A stretch of 64,000 bases of DNA, taken from Sva-07 sp942492715. Lineage in GTDB: Bacteria > Actinomycetota > Acidimicrobiia > Acidimicrobiales > Ilumatobacteraceae. The position numbers and the translations under genes are program-made. The stretch lies in NCBI GenBank assembly GCA_942492715.1, contig CALOFW010000012.1, positions 620,001 to 684,000 on the forward strand. Reading direction: 5' to 3'. Below are positions 33,507-42,454 of this stretch, one piece after another; within the stretch, counting starts at the first letter, position 1, and the number at the start of each line of letters is the position of its first letter. The notes under the pieces were generated by a model, which was not told where the DNA came from, searched no databases, and saw nothing but the letters and a program-made list of their open reading frames with translations.

Positions 33507-35029
33507 GCCGTCGCCACGTTCATGCCGAGGACGTGGTCCCGCTTGGCCATCAGCTTGCTCTGCGCGAGCAGGAGCACGGCGGGACGGGTGAAGAAGTAGC
33601 ACACCAGCAGGTCGCAGATGGTGGTGAGACCGAGGTAGAGCGCAAAGCCACGCACCGAGCCGACGCTGAGCCAGAAGAGGATGAACGCGCCGATCAACGA
33701 CACCACGTCGGCGGACCAGATGGTGCGCCAGGTCATGTTGAAGCTCCGCGGCGCAGCGTTCTTGATCGTGCGACCGTTGCGGAGCTCGTCCTTGATGCGT
33801 TCGAAGAACACGACATAGCTGTCGACGGTGACACCGATCGCCACGATGATGCCGGTGACGCCCGCGAGGCTCAGCGCGTAGTTGGTCCACCCCGACACGA
33901 ACGACGCCATCGTGAACACCATCGCGGCCCACACGGTGATGCCGCCGACGATCACGAGCGCCAGCCATCGGTAGTAGGCGACGAGGAAGACCAGGACCAG
34001 GACCAGGCCGATCAGCCCGGCGATGACGGCGGCCCGCAGCGAGTCGGTACCCGCCGATGCCGACACCGTACGGGCCTCTTGCGCTTCGACCTCGACGGGG
34101 AAGGCGCCGCGGTTGAGCACGTTGGCGAGGTCGCTGGCCTCGTCACGGGAGAAGTCGCCGGTGATCGCCACCGAGTCGGTGAAGTTCGGTTGGTTCACCT
34201 GCGGCGCCGACTGCACGATGCTGTCGAGGACGATGGCGATCTGACCGCGCACACCGGGCTGGGTCGACGGGCAGGTGGGTGCAGCGTTGTAACACTGGCT
34301 GGCGAGGTTGTTCCAGGTGGCCTGACCGTCACCGCGCAGATCGACGGCGACGCCCCATCCCTGATCGCCCGTGAGCTGCGCACTGCCCTTCTCGAAGACC
34401 TCGCCCGTGCCCTGGGCCGGCCCGACACAGAGGACCGAACCGTCGCGAGTCGGCAGCAGTTCCGCCCCGGGGACCGTCGCCTGTGTGGGCGCGGGCGCAA
34501 TGTCCACGGGACCGTCCGGCAACGTGTCCGCTGGCAGCGTGTCGCCCGGGATGCTGTCGGCCGGGGGCGCCTGCGGGCGGCGGAAACCGGTCGGCTCCAC
34601 GCTGGTGTCGGGCGCCGAGCCGGTCGACGGTGTCTCGTCGCCCAGGCCGAGCGCCGGCTGCGTCGCCTCGGGTGCCGGGCAGTCGCTGAAGTTGAGCACG
34701 GGTCGCAGCTCGACCACGCCCGACACATCGACGGCACTGAGGGCCTCGTCCTGGTCGCGCACGCCCGGAAGGTCGACGACGATCGTCTGTCCCTGGACAC
34801 GCACGTCGGGCTCGGCGATGCCGCGCCGCTCGAGTTCATCGCGGATCAGATCGCGGATGATGATCAGATCCTGCTCGGTCGCCGGTTCGACCGGCGCCAG
34901 GATGACCGACACGCCACCTTGCAGGTCGAGGCCGAGAATCGGGGTGTTGTCGGTGGCGACGTTGAACACGAGCGTCGACAGCGTGATCAGCACGACGCCG
35001 ATCAACGAGGTCCACAGGCGACGTTTCAT
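33503..35029 (-). CDS. secD: Protein translocase subunit SecD
   Basis: The 508-residue partner of SecF has LGLDLQGGVSVIL after the first TM segment and a C-terminal multi-TM block with VTVDSYVVFFERIKDELRNG. The large periplasmic domain carries a Pro/Thr-rich low-complexity insert (about residues 125-190, with repeated DTLP units), common in actinobacterial SecD. It lies 8 bases after yajC. Confidence 0.94.
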   Translation of the reverse strand: MKRRLWTSLIGVVLITLSTLVFNVATDNTPILGLDLQGGVSVILAPVEPATEQDLIIIRDLIRDELERRGIAEPDVRVQGQTIVVDLPGVRDQDEALSAVDVSGVVELRPVLNFSDCPAPEATQPALGLGDETPSTGSAPDTSVEPTGFRRPQAPPADSIPGDTLPADTLPDGPVDIAPAPTQATVPGAELLPTRDGSVLCVGPAQGTGEVFEKGSAQLTGDQGWGVAVDLRGDGQATWNNLASQCYNAAPTCPSTQPGVRGQIAIVLDSIVQSAPQVNQPNFTDSVAITGDFSRDEASDLANVLNRGAFPVEVEAQEARTVSASAGTDSLRAAVIAGLIGLVLVLVFLVAYYRWLALVIVGGITVWAAMVFTMASFVSGWTNYALSLAGVTGIIVAIGVTVDSYVVFFERIKDELRNGRTIKNAAPRSFNMTWRTIWSADVVSLIGAFILFWLSVGSVRGFALYLGLTTICDLLVCYFFTRPAVLLLAQSKLMAKRDHVLGMNVATA

Positions 35030-35037
35030 CGTGATGC

Positions 35038-35415
35038 TCAGTCGTCGTCGGCGGTGTTCGCCGACTCGAGTTCGTCGGCATCGTCGTCCTGCTCGTCCGC
35101 GTCGGGGCTGGCCTTGCCCTGGATCGCCGCTCGGGCGATGCGGATCTGGACGTCGTCGTCGATCTCCAGCCAGAACCGGGCGTCGCCGTCCTCGCCCGTG
35201 ATGGTTCCGTAGACGCCCGAGGTGGTGATCACCTCGTCGCCGACCTGGATCGAACGCTGCAGTTCCTGCTGTTCACGCATCCGCCGACGCTGCGGGCGGA
35301 TCATGAAGAAGTACATGGCGAACGGGATCAGGAGCAGGATGCCCAGCTGCAGGATCGCTGCGCTGCCACCTCCACCCGAGGAGCTGGCGATGAGTGTCGA
35401 GAGGTGCGCATTCAT
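35038..35415 (-). CDS. yajC: Preprotein translocase subunit YajC
   Basis: The 125-residue protein has one TM segment (ILQLGILLLIPFAMYFFMIRPQRRR), the YajC core VGDEVITTSGVYGTI and an acidic Asp/Glu-rich tail. It belongs to the SecDF-YajC holotranslocon. The ATG at 35415 gives the normal length; an upstream in-frame extension runs into tgt and was rejected. Confidence 0.93.
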   Translation of the reverse strand: MNAHLSTLIASSSGGGGSAAILQLGILLLIPFAMYFFMIRPQRRRMREQQELQRSIQVGDEVITTSGVYGTITGEDGDARFWLEIDDDVQIRIARAAIQGKASPDADEQDDDADELESANTADDD

Positions 35416-35426
35416 GTCGGCGGGCG

Positions 35427-35432
35427 AGCCTA
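35427..35432 (-). promoter_or_regulatory. Candidate -10 of yajC-secDF
   Basis: TAGGCT on the minus strand ends 11 bases before the yajC ATG. A TTGACG at 35460-35455 lies 22 bases upstream of it, longer than the usual spacer, so the pairing is uncertain. Confidence 0.3.
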
Positions 35433-35456
35433 GCTGCGAATCGTTCGACGCACCCG

Positions 35457-36554
35457 TCAACCCCAGACATCCAGAACCGAACGGCGGAGCGAACCGAACT
35501 CTCCGGCCCGGATCGCAGCGCCCATGCGCGCCATCAGGTCGATCGTCCAGGCGACGTTGTGGATCGACAGGAGCCGTGACGCGCTCGGTTCCCCCACCTG
35601 CAGGAGGTGACGGATGTAGCCCCGGCTGTGGCGGGCGCACACCTCGCACGGGCAGGTGACGTCGAGGGGCTCGTCGAGGTGGGCATTGCGCGCCGCCTTG
35701 GCCTGGAAGCGCCCGGTCGAGGTGAGGGCCGTACCGTGGCGGCCCAGGCGGGTCTGCATCACGCAGTCGAACTGGTCGACACCGAGCCCGACCGCCTCGA
35801 CGAGCGACGCCGGGTCGCCGACCCCCATCAGGTAGCGGGGCCGGTCGGTCGGCAGTTGTTCGAGCGCAGCGGCCAGCGCTGGGAGCATCTCCTCGCGGGT
35901 CTCGCCGACCGAGAGGCCGCCGATGGCGTAGCCGTCGAAGCCGATCTCGACGATCTGCTGGGCGCTCTCGCGTCGCATCGTCTCGCTGATGCCGCCCTGC
36001 ACGATGCCGAAGACCGCCTGGTCAGGACGGTGGTGAGCCGCCTTGGCGCGCGCAGCCCACGCGGTGGTGCGTTCGACCGCACGACGGATCACCTCGGGCG
36101 GGCTCGGCAGTGGCGGGCAGACGTCGAGCACCATCATGATGTCGGCGCCGAGGCGCTCCTGGACATCGACGGCGATCTCCGGGGTGAACCGGTGGGTCGA
36201 GCCGTCGTAGGTGCTCTTGAACGTGACACCGTCGTCGTCGACCTTCGGGTCGAGGGAGAACACCTGGAACCCGCCCGAGTCGGTGAGCGTGAGCCCGTCC
36301 CAGCCGGCGAACCGACCGAGCCCGCCGAATCGCTCGACGACGTCGACACCGGGCCGGAGCATGAGGTGGTAGGTGTTGCCGAGCACGATCTGCGCACCGA
36401 TGCGTTCGTAGTCGGCGGCGCTCAGGTACTTGATCGCCCCGCGGGTGCCGACCGGCATGAACAGCGGCGTCGTGTAGCTGCCGTGTGCGGTCGTCGCCGT
36501 TCCGGCGCGCGCCGCGCCGTCGGTGGCTTCGACCTCGAACTCGACCGGATGCAT
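35457..36554 (-). CDS. tgt: tRNA-guanine transglycosylase
   Basis: The 365-residue enzyme exchanges the anticodon wobble guanine for a queuosine precursor. It has TLTDSGGFQVFSL, the nucleophile region LDVCPPLPSP, the GGLSVGE loop and a C-terminal zinc site (CPCEVC plus His in SIHN). queA, the next step of the pathway, lies 1.4 kb downstream on the same strand, separated by two decayed genes. The ATG is 7 bases after TACCGT. Confidence 0.95.
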   Translation of the reverse strand: MHPVEFEVEATDGAARAGTATTAHGSYTTPLFMPVGTRGAIKYLSAADYERIGAQIVLGNTYHLMLRPGVDVVERFGGLGRFAGWDGLTLTDSGGFQVFSLDPKVDDDGVTFKSTYDGSTHRFTPEIAVDVQERLGADIMMVLDVCPPLPSPPEVIRRAVERTTAWAARAKAAHHRPDQAVFGIVQGGISETMRRESAQQIVEIGFDGYAIGGLSVGETREEMLPALAAALEQLPTDRPRYLMGVGDPASLVEAVGLGVDQFDCVMQTRLGRHGTALTSTGRFQAKAARNAHLDEPLDVTCPCEVCARHSRGYIRHLLQVGEPSASRLLSIHNVAWTIDLMARMGAAIRAGEFGSLRRSVLDVWG

Positions 36555-36561
36555 CCCGGCG

Positions 36562-36567
36562 ACGGTA
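36562..36567 (-). promoter_or_regulatory. Candidate -10 of tgt (leaderless type)
   Basis: TACCGT on the minus strand is followed by 7 bases and the tgt ATG at 36554, in the 27-base gap after the HNH pseudogene. Confidence 0.45.
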
Positions 36568-36581
36568 TCGCTGCGCGCCGC

Positions 36582-37434
36582 TCAGGCGGCGGTGCGCCGG
36601 CCTGGCGGTCCGGTGTTGTGGACGGTGCCGTCGGGGAGCCGCAGGGCGAGTTCCCGGTTCGGTCCGAGTTCGATCACCCAGCCGTCGTGGTGGACCTTGC
36701 CGTGATGCTTCGTGCACAACGGCAGCAAGTTGTCGAGATCGGTCGCCCCGCCGTTGCGCCACCAGATCAGGTGATGCAACCTGCAGCGGTCGTAGGCGAC
36801 GCTGCAGCCAGGAATCGCACACCCTCGGTACACGGCCCGCAGTGCTCGTCGTTGCGCCCGGTTCGCCAACCGGGTGGTGCGACCCAGGTTCAGTTCGCCA
36901 GGTGCGTACAGAACAACACCATTGCGGACGACGACGGCGTGCGCGTCGACGTCACCGGCAAGCTCAGCCAACACCCGGGCAGGGATCTCGACGGGGAAAC
37001 GCCACCCGCCGGGCGAACTGCTCCACCGTGCTGGCAGCGGCCACATCGGCCAAGGCATCGAGCCGATCGAACAACTCCCCGCGCTGCGCCACCGGCAACT
37101 GCGCCGCGGCGCGGGTCACCGCATCAACATGGCCCGCCGTCGCCTGACCGTCACCCAACACGTCCGCCAGCTTCGGTGTCGCGCCCAACGTCGCAGCGCG
37201 TTGTGTCGACTTCCTGGCGGCACCGATCGAGGTCTTCGCTGCGTTCGCCACCCGAGCCTCGACGAACCCCTCGGTCGACAACTTCGCCACGAGCGCGGCG
37301 TGTTGTGCCTCGACCCACGACTGGATCTCACGCACCGCGACCAGTCCGGACTCGACGAGATCGTCAGTCGCCGAGACGTCGTCGCGGACCCCAACGATGC
37401 GCTCCACCCGCTCGGCAACCCCAACCGAATCCAT
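36582..37434 (-). pseudogene. DUF222/HNH endonuclease gene with internal deletion and frameshift
   Basis: From ATG 37434 the first frame encodes a DUF222 N-terminus (MDSVGVAERVERIVG to STVEQFARRV, about 135 residues) and stops at 36964. From about 37010 a second frame resumes the same family's C-terminal part: VEIPARVLAELAGD, then the HNH core CAIPGC, CRLHHLIWWRNGG, DNLLPLCTKHHGKVHHDGW, ending at 36582. Intact relatives are usually well over 400 residues, so roughly 150-200 middle residues are missing at the junction. CATGAT sits 6 bases before the ATG. Confidence 0.78.
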
Positions 37435-37541
37435 ACCCCGATCATGACAAGGGGGTGCGTCAGGGTTGCCCGGACCCGGACCTCTGAACCACTTCCGACA
37501 CATCCGCAGCGGAGGTTCGGTGCTCGGAATTCGGCGAGGGC

Positions 37542-37939
37542 TCACCGTCGAAACGTGGTGTCGTCCCACCCGGGATCGGGTTCCCAGTCGACCCACGAAC
37601 GGTCCCACCACGGCCCGTCGGTCTCCAGGCGGCGAATCAGCCCATCGCCGTGCGAGCGGATCCACGCAACCAGCTCCGGCGAGTAGCGGCCCTCGGCCAC
37701 CCGGTCGTCGAGCACCTCGGCGTCCGTCACGACGTGACTGCCATCCGGGAAGACGACCAGATCGAGTTCGAGATCCTGCGTCCGGTAGCCGTCGGCGGTA
37801 CGGACGAACGCCGTCTGCAGGTTCAAGTACCAGCACACGAACTCCCGGTCGCCGGCGTCGCAGCAGCCACCTCCTCCGGCTGCAGGCCCAACACCTCGCT
37901 TCGCACGACGACGTCGCCCCGACTCCAGGTCTGCTCCAT
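37542..37939 (-). pseudogene. DUF402 gene with frameshift and missing middle
   Basis: From ATG 37939 one frame gives MEQTWSRGDVVVRSEVLG and stops at 37823 after about 38 residues. A second frame carries the diagnostic DUF402 core (REFVCWYLNLQTAFVR, LDLVVFPDG, DAEVLDDR) to the stop at 37542. Normal DUF402 proteins, FomD-like nucleoside-diphosphate hydrolases, have about 50 residues between these parts. It sits directly beside the decayed HNH gene, so this is a local decay zone between tgt and queA. Confidence 0.65.
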
Positions 37940-37961
37940 CACGCGAGTCCCGCATGCGGGT

Positions 37962-38972
37962 TCAGGGCGCGTGTCGGTCGAGCAACATGGCGTCACCGAA
38001 GGACAGGAACCGGTAGTCACTGGCGAGCGCAGTGGCGTAGAGGTCACGCCACCGGGGCCCGACGAACGCATCGATCATCATCAGCAGCGTCGTCTTCGGC
38101 AGGTGGAAGTTGGTCATCATCACGTCGACCAACTGCCAGTCGAACCCACGGTGGATGAACAGATCGGTCCTGCCCGACAGCTCGCCGGAGCGCGCCGCCG
38201 ACTCCAGCGCACGCACCGCGGTGGTGCCCACGGCGACGACCCGGTCGGCCTCCCGGCACGCTGCCATCGTCTCGGGCGGCACCCGGTAGCGCTCGGTGTG
38301 CATCGGATGGTCGAGCGGATTCTCGGTACTGATCGGTTGGAACGTGTCGAGCCCGACGACCAGCTCGACGGTCACCGTCCGAACGCCGGCGGCCGCAAGC
38401 CGCTCGAACAGCTCGCTGGTGAAATGGAGGCCAGCCGTGGGTGCCGCGGCAGAGCCGGGCTCGCGAGCGAAGACGGTCTGGTAGCGATCCGGGTCGTTCA
38501 GGCGCTCGTCGATGTACGGCGGCAACGGCATCTCGCCGTGGCGGTCGAGCAGTGCGACAGGGTCGTCGTCGCCGATCAGCTCCACCCAGAACGTGTCGCC
38601 CGCCGGCGTGCGCTCCCCGATCGACACCAACGGCACGTCCCCGCTGAGCAACCGCTCACCGACGCGCAGCTTCGCTCCGGGCCGGACCAAGGCCTCCCAG
38701 ATCCGGCGGTCGGTGTCACGAGGCTCCAACAACAGCACTTCGGCCGCTCCCCCGGTCGAACGGCGCAGCCGGAGCCGCGCCGGGATGACCCTGGTCTCGT
38801 TGAGCACGAGCAGGTCCCCGGCGCGCAACAGCTCGGGCAGGTCGGCGACGCGACGGTGGTCGGGCGGTGCGCTCCCCCGATCCACGAGGAGCCGCGCGGT
38901 GTCACGCGGCTCGATCGGTGTCTGCGCGATCCGATCGTCCGGCAACTCGTAGTCGAAGTCGGCGAGCTGCAC
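37962..38972 (-). CDS. queA: S-adenosylmethionine:tRNA ribosyltransferase-isomerase
   Basis: The 336-residue enzyme makes epoxyqueuosine on tRNA. It has the family start DFDYELPDDRIAQTPIEPRD, GDLLVLNETRVIPARL, GEMPLPPYI, AAPTAGLHF and the C-terminal NFHLPKTTLLMMIDAF. The GTG start at 38972 is 7 bases after TAGCCT. A 33-base perfect palindrome lies directly upstream of that hexamer. Confidence 0.95.
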   Translation of the reverse strand: MQLADFDYELPDDRIAQTPIEPRDTARLLVDRGSAPPDHRRVADLPELLRAGDLLVLNETRVIPARLRLRRSTGGAAEVLLLEPRDTDRRIWEALVRPGAKLRVGERLLSGDVPLVSIGERTPAGDTFWVELIGDDDPVALLDRHGEMPLPPYIDERLNDPDRYQTVFAREPGSAAAPTAGLHFTSELFERLAAAGVRTVTVELVVGLDTFQPISTENPLDHPMHTERYRVPPETMAACREADRVVAVGTTAVRALESAARSGELSGRTDLFIHRGFDWQLVDVMMTNFHLPKTTLLMMIDAFVGPRWRDLYATALASDYRFLSFGDAMLLDRHAP

Positions 38973-38979
38973 CCGGCCG

Positions 38980-38985
38980 AGGCTA
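38980..38985 (-). promoter_or_regulatory. Candidate -10 of queA (leaderless type)
   Basis: TAGCCT on the minus strand is followed by 7 bases and the queA GTG. Its upstream edge touches the palindrome at 38985-39017, which would cover the spacer and -35 region. Confidence 0.42.
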
Positions 38986-39017
38986 ATGAGACAAGGGGTC
39001 AGACCCCTTGTCTCATT
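38985..39017. repeat. 33-base perfect palindrome between ruvB and queA
   Basis: AATGAGACAAGGGGTC, one central A, then its exact reverse complement. It starts at the queA -10 element and ends on the first base of the ruvB stop codon. Without a T-tract it is not a classical terminator. It could be a strong hairpin stabilising the ruvB transcript end, an operator for queA, or a dispersed REP-like palindrome with a GGGGTC-A-GACCCC core. Confidence 0.85.
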
Positions 39018-40066
39018 CAGTCGAACAGGCTGCTGGTCGAGGATCGGCGCGGGATCGCGATGCCGAGGTGTTCGTAGGCGGCGTCGAGCACCACCCGGCC
39101 TCGCGGCGTCCGAGCGATCATGCCCTGCGTGATCAGGAACGGCTCGTAGACGTCCTCGACGGTCTCGGGCTGCTCACCGACGCTGATCGCCACCGTCGAC
39201 AGACCGACCGGGCCACCGTTGAACTGGGTGCACAGCGCCGCGAGGATCGCACGGTCGACCTTGTCGAGGCCCCGATCGTCGACCCCGAACAGCGCGAGGC
39301 CGTCGCGGGCGACATCGGCGTCGATGTTGCCGTCGGCGCGTACCTCGGCGAAGTCGCGCACGCGGCGCAGCAGCCGGTTGGCGATACGCGGCGTCCCGCG
39401 CGAACGGCGAGCGATCTCCCATGCGCCGTCGCGATCGATCGACACGTCGAGGATCCGAGCCGCCCGCTCGACGATCGCCCGCAGCTCCTCGTCGTCGTAG
39501 TAGTCGAGTCGGGCCACGAGACCGAACCGGTCACGCAACGGTCCGGTGATCATCCCGGTCCGGGTGGTGGCCCCGACGAGCGTGAACGGCGGCATCGTCA
39601 GCCGGATGCTCGATGCCGCCGGCCCCTTGCCGACGACGATGTCGAGCTGGAAGTCCTCCATCGCCGGGTACAAGATCTCCTCGACCGCCCGCGACAACCG
39701 ATGGATCTCGTCGATGAACAACACGTCGCCGTCTTCGAGCTTGGTGAGGATCGCCGCGAGATCCCCGGCGCGCTCGAGTGCCGGGCCGGAGGTGACGTGC
39801 AGGTGCACGCCCATCTCGGTTGCCACGATCCCGGCCAACGTCGTCTTGCCGAGGCCGGGCGGCCCGGCGAACAGCAGATGATCGACGGGCTGTTCGCGCT
39901 TGCGGGCCGCTTCGAGCACGATGCGCAGGTGTTCCTTGAGTTCGCGCTGGCCGACGAACTCGTCGAGCGCGCGAGGACGCAGCCCCGCTTCGAGTTCGAT
40001 CTCCGACGCGATCACGTCGTCGTCGTCACCGCCGCCGATGCCCGGATCGAGGAACTCGTCACGCAC
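39017..40066 (-). CDS. ruvB: Holliday junction helicase RuvB
   Basis: The 349-residue AAA+ motor drives branch migration with RuvA. It has Walker A GPPGLGKTTLA (about 68-78), Walker B DVLFIDEIHRL, sensor/arginine-finger segment GATTRTGMITGPLRDRFG and a C-terminal winged helix. The GTG start overlaps the ruvA stop by 8 bases. Confidence 0.96.
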   Translation of the reverse strand: MRDEFLDPGIGGGDDDDVIASEIELEAGLRPRALDEFVGQRELKEHLRIVLEAARKREQPVDHLLFAGPPGLGKTTLAGIVATEMGVHLHVTSGPALERAGDLAAILTKLEDGDVLFIDEIHRLSRAVEEILYPAMEDFQLDIVVGKGPAASSIRLTMPPFTLVGATTRTGMITGPLRDRFGLVARLDYYDDEELRAIVERAARILDVSIDRDGAWEIARRSRGTPRIANRLLRRVRDFAEVRADGNIDADVARDGLALFGVDDRGLDKVDRAILAALCTQFNGGPVGLSTVAISVGEQPETVEDVYEPFLITQGMIARTPRGRVVLDAAYEHLGIAIPRRSSTSSLFD

Positions 40067-40646
40067 GGCGCGCTCCCAGCGACTTCAGCGCGTCGCGCAG
40101 CAGCGTGGCCGAGTCGGCGTCGGACGGGAGCTCTCGCAACACGTCACGGATCTCGTCGGTGCCGTAGCCGAGCGAGGCCAACGCATCGCGCACGTCGGCC
40201 ACCGCCGATGCGGAACCGCCCGAGCCCGCACCGTCGAGCATCGGCACCGACAACCGGTCGCGCAACTCGACGATCAGGCGCTCGGCCGTCTTCTTGCCCA
40301 CGCCCGGTACCAGTGTGAGGGCCGCGACATCGTTGTTGGCCACGACGTCGAACAGCGCCGCCGGTGGGTGGGTCGCCAGGATGGACATCGCGAGCGCAGG
40401 GCCGATGCCGTTGGTCTTGATCAGCACCTGGAACGTCTGGCGATCGTCACGCGACGTGAATCCGAACAGCGTCTGCGCATCTTCACGGATGTGGTGGTGC
40501 ACGTACAGGAACACGGCCGTACCGGGCTCGAGTTCGGCGAGCACGCGCGTCGACACCGCGACCAGGTATCCGACGCCGTTGACCTCCAGGAGCACCGTGC
40601 CCTCGACGTTGCGCTCGAGCACCGACCCGCGCAGGGAGCCGATCAT
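40059..40646 (-). CDS. ruvA: Holliday junction protein RuvA
   Basis: The 195-residue protein has the OB domain (MIGSLRGSVLERN), helix-hairpin-helix motifs (ILIKTNGIGPALAMSIL-like and LVPGVGKKTAERLIVELRD) and the C-terminal RuvB-binding helices (VRDALASLGYGTDEIRDVL). The ATG overlaps the ruvC stop (ATGA). Confidence 0.96.
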   Translation of the reverse strand: MIGSLRGSVLERNVEGTVLLEVNGVGYLVAVSTRVLAELEPGTAVFLYVHHHIREDAQTLFGFTSRDDRQTFQVLIKTNGIGPALAMSILATHPPAALFDVVANNDVAALTLVPGVGKKTAERLIVELRDRLSVPMLDGAGSGGSASAVADVRDALASLGYGTDEIRDVLRELPSDADSATLLRDALKSLGARRA

Positions 40647-41197
40647 GCGCTGCGCTCCGTCTGCGCACGGACGCGCCGCCCCATCGGCGACATCGCCAGG
40701 TGGCACAGGGCGAGAGCGGCAGCATCTGCGGCATCGGCGGGCCGCGGCAGTGCACTCAACCCGAGTCGAACCTGCACCATCTTCTGGACCTGGGCCTTGT
40801 CGGCACCACCCCAGCCCGCCACGGTGTCCTTCACCTGGTTGGGCGTGTACTGCACCACCTCACACCCGGCGAGTGCTGCCTCGGCGAGCGCGAGCCCGCT
40901 CGCCTGACCGACGCTCATCGCCGTACGGACGTTGACCTGGAAGAACACCTGCTCGACGGCGACCACGTCGGGAGCGAACTCGGCGATCAGGGAGGTGAAC
41001 TCGGTGCGCAGCGAAGCGAGGCGGTGAGGCAGCGGGTCGGTACGTGGCGTCGTGATCACACCGAGCGACACCGCAACGGCCTTGCTCGGGCCGCGCGAGT
41101 CGACGACCGCGAACCCGCATCGGGTGAGTCCGGGGTCGATCCCGAGCACCCGGCAGGCTCGGTCGTTCGACCGATCGGTGGCAGGGCTGACGAACAC
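40643..41197 (-). CDS. ruvC: Holliday junction resolvase RuvC
   Basis: The 184-residue nuclease has the acidic site: Asp in LGIDPGLTRCG, Glu in VAVEQVFFQVN and Asp residues in PADAADAAALALCH. The start is GTG at 41197 (VFVSPATDRS), chosen because TAAGGT lies 8 bases upstream; an earlier GTG at 41224 would precede that hexamer. The C-terminus has a basic tail. The order ruvC-ruvA-ruvB is universal. Confidence 0.93.
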   Translation of the reverse strand: MFVSPATDRSNDRACRVLGIDPGLTRCGFAVVDSRGPSKAVAVSLGVITTPRTDPLPHRLASLRTEFTSLIAEFAPDVVAVEQVFFQVNVRTAMSVGQASGLALAEAALAGCEVVQYTPNQVKDTVAGWGGADKAQVQKMVQVRLGLSALPRPADAADAAALALCHLAMSPMGRRVRAQTERSA

Positions 41198-41205
41198 AGG
41201 TTCGT

Positions 41206-41211
41206 ACCTTA
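41206..41211 (-). promoter_or_regulatory. Candidate -10 of ruvCAB (leaderless type)
   Basis: TAAGGT on the minus strand is followed by 8 bases and the GTG at 41197, in the 28-base gap after the peroxiredoxin gene. Confidence 0.45.
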
Positions 41212-41225
41212 GCCCGGCGACCACG

Positions 41226-41681
41226 TCAGGTGGTGATCTTCTCCAACTCGCCGATCAGTTCCTTCACCGGCCGGAACGTCAGCCCGGCGATCGCACGATG
41301 GGCGTAGCGAATCACCCCGTCGCCGTCGACGATGAACACGCTGCGGCGCGGGAATCCGATCGGGCCCAACGTGCCGTACAGGCCGGCGACCGCCTTGTCG
41401 GTGTCGGCGAGCAGCGGGAAGTCGAACCCGTGCTTGCCGGCGAACGCGTCGTGGCTCGTCACGTCCTGCGCCGAGATCCCGATCACCTGGGCGTGCATCT
41501 CGCTGAACTGTTCGAGATCGTCGTTGTAGCTGTTCAACTGTTTCGTGCAGACCGGGGTGTCGTCGCCGGGGTAGAACACGAGCACCACCGGCTGACCGCG
41601 GAACTCGGCGAGCGTGTAGTCGCGCCCTCCGGTGCCGGGCAGCGTGAAATCGGGCGCAGGATCGCCCACTCCGAGGCTCAC
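41226..41681 (-). CDS. Peroxiredoxin (AhpE/Bcp-like)
   Basis: The 151-residue thiol peroxidase has the active-site PGDDTPVCTKQL (P-x3-T-x2-C pattern). It holds only one Cys, so it should work as a one-Cys enzyme, recycled by an external thiol such as mycothiol. mshC in this window shows mycothiol is made. The GTG start overlaps the yebC stop (GTGA), an unusual partner for yebC and ruvCAB. Confidence 0.9.
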   Translation of the reverse strand: MSLGVGDPAPDFTLPGTGGRDYTLAEFRGQPVVLVFYPGDDTPVCTKQLNSYNDDLEQFSEMHAQVIGISAQDVTSHDAFAGKHGFDFPLLADTDKAVAGLYGTLGPIGFPRRSVFIVDGDGVIRYAHRAIAGLTFRPVKELIGELEKITT

Positions 41682-42427
41682 GACGCCGCCACCTCGATCA
41701 ACTCGTCGCTCATGTCGAAGTTCGAGAACACGTCCTGGACGTCGTCGTTGTCCTCGAGCGCCTCGAGAATGCGCAGGATCGCCTTCGCGTCGGAGGTGTC
41801 GGTGACCGGCACCAGGTTCTCGGCGACCATCGGGGAGTCCGCCGAGATCACCTCGATGCCGGACTCGTCGAGGGCAGCCTTCACGTCGTACACGATCGAC
41901 GGGTCGGTCATCACCCGGAACGCACCGTCGGACTCGGCGATCACGTCGTCGGCACCGGCTTCGAGCGCTCCCACCATGATCGTGTCCTCGTCGACGCCCT
42001 CACCGGTGAGGATCACGCCTCGACGCTGGAACTGCCATCCGACCGCGCCCGGTTCCGCCATCGAACCACCGAGCTTGGAGAAGATGTTGCGGATCTCTGC
42101 GCCCGTGCGATTGCGATTGTCGGTGAGCACGTCGATCATCAGCGCCACCCCGCCGGGGGCGTAGCCCTCGTACATGATGCTCTCGTAGGTGCCCCCGTCG
42201 TCGTCGCCGGTCCCACGCTTGATCGCTCGGTCGATCGCATCGTTGGTCATCCGGGCGGCTTTCGCCTTCTGGACCGCGGTTCGCAGTGTCGGGTTGGAGT
42301 CGACGTCACCGCCGCTCTTCGCCGACACCTCGATCTGTCGGGCGAGCTTGGCGAAGAGCTTGCCCCGCGCCTTGTCGGCGGCGCCCTTCTTGTGTTTGAT
42401 CGTTGCCCATTTGGAGTGGCCGGACAT
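41678..42427 (-). CDS. yebC: YebC/PmpR family protein
   Basis: The 249-residue protein has the invariant start MSGHSKWATIKHKK, RAIKRGTG and an acidic late part. YebC proteins have been described as transcription regulators and, more recently, as helpers of translation through proline stretches. Position between pdxT and ruvC is the conserved actinobacterial one. Confidence 0.94.
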   Translation of the reverse strand: MSGHSKWATIKHKKGAADKARGKLFAKLARQIEVSAKSGGDVDSNPTLRTAVQKAKAARMTNDAIDRAIKRGTGDDDGGTYESIMYEGYAPGGVALMIDVLTDNRNRTGAEIRNIFSKLGGSMAEPGAVGWQFQRRGVILTGEGVDEDTIMVGALEAGADDVIAESDGAFRVMTDPSIVYDVKAALDESGIEVISADSPMVAENLVPVTDTSDAKAILRILEALEDNDDVQDVFSNFDMSDELIEVAAS

Positions 42428-42454
42428 GTCGTCTCTTTCAGATCGGCTGATGGA

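Noticed and set aside
37823..38071. An 82-codon frame starting upstream of the DUF402 remnant as a separate small gene
   Set aside because: Only the part from ATG 37939 looks like protein sequence; the upstream 44 codons are queA out of frame.
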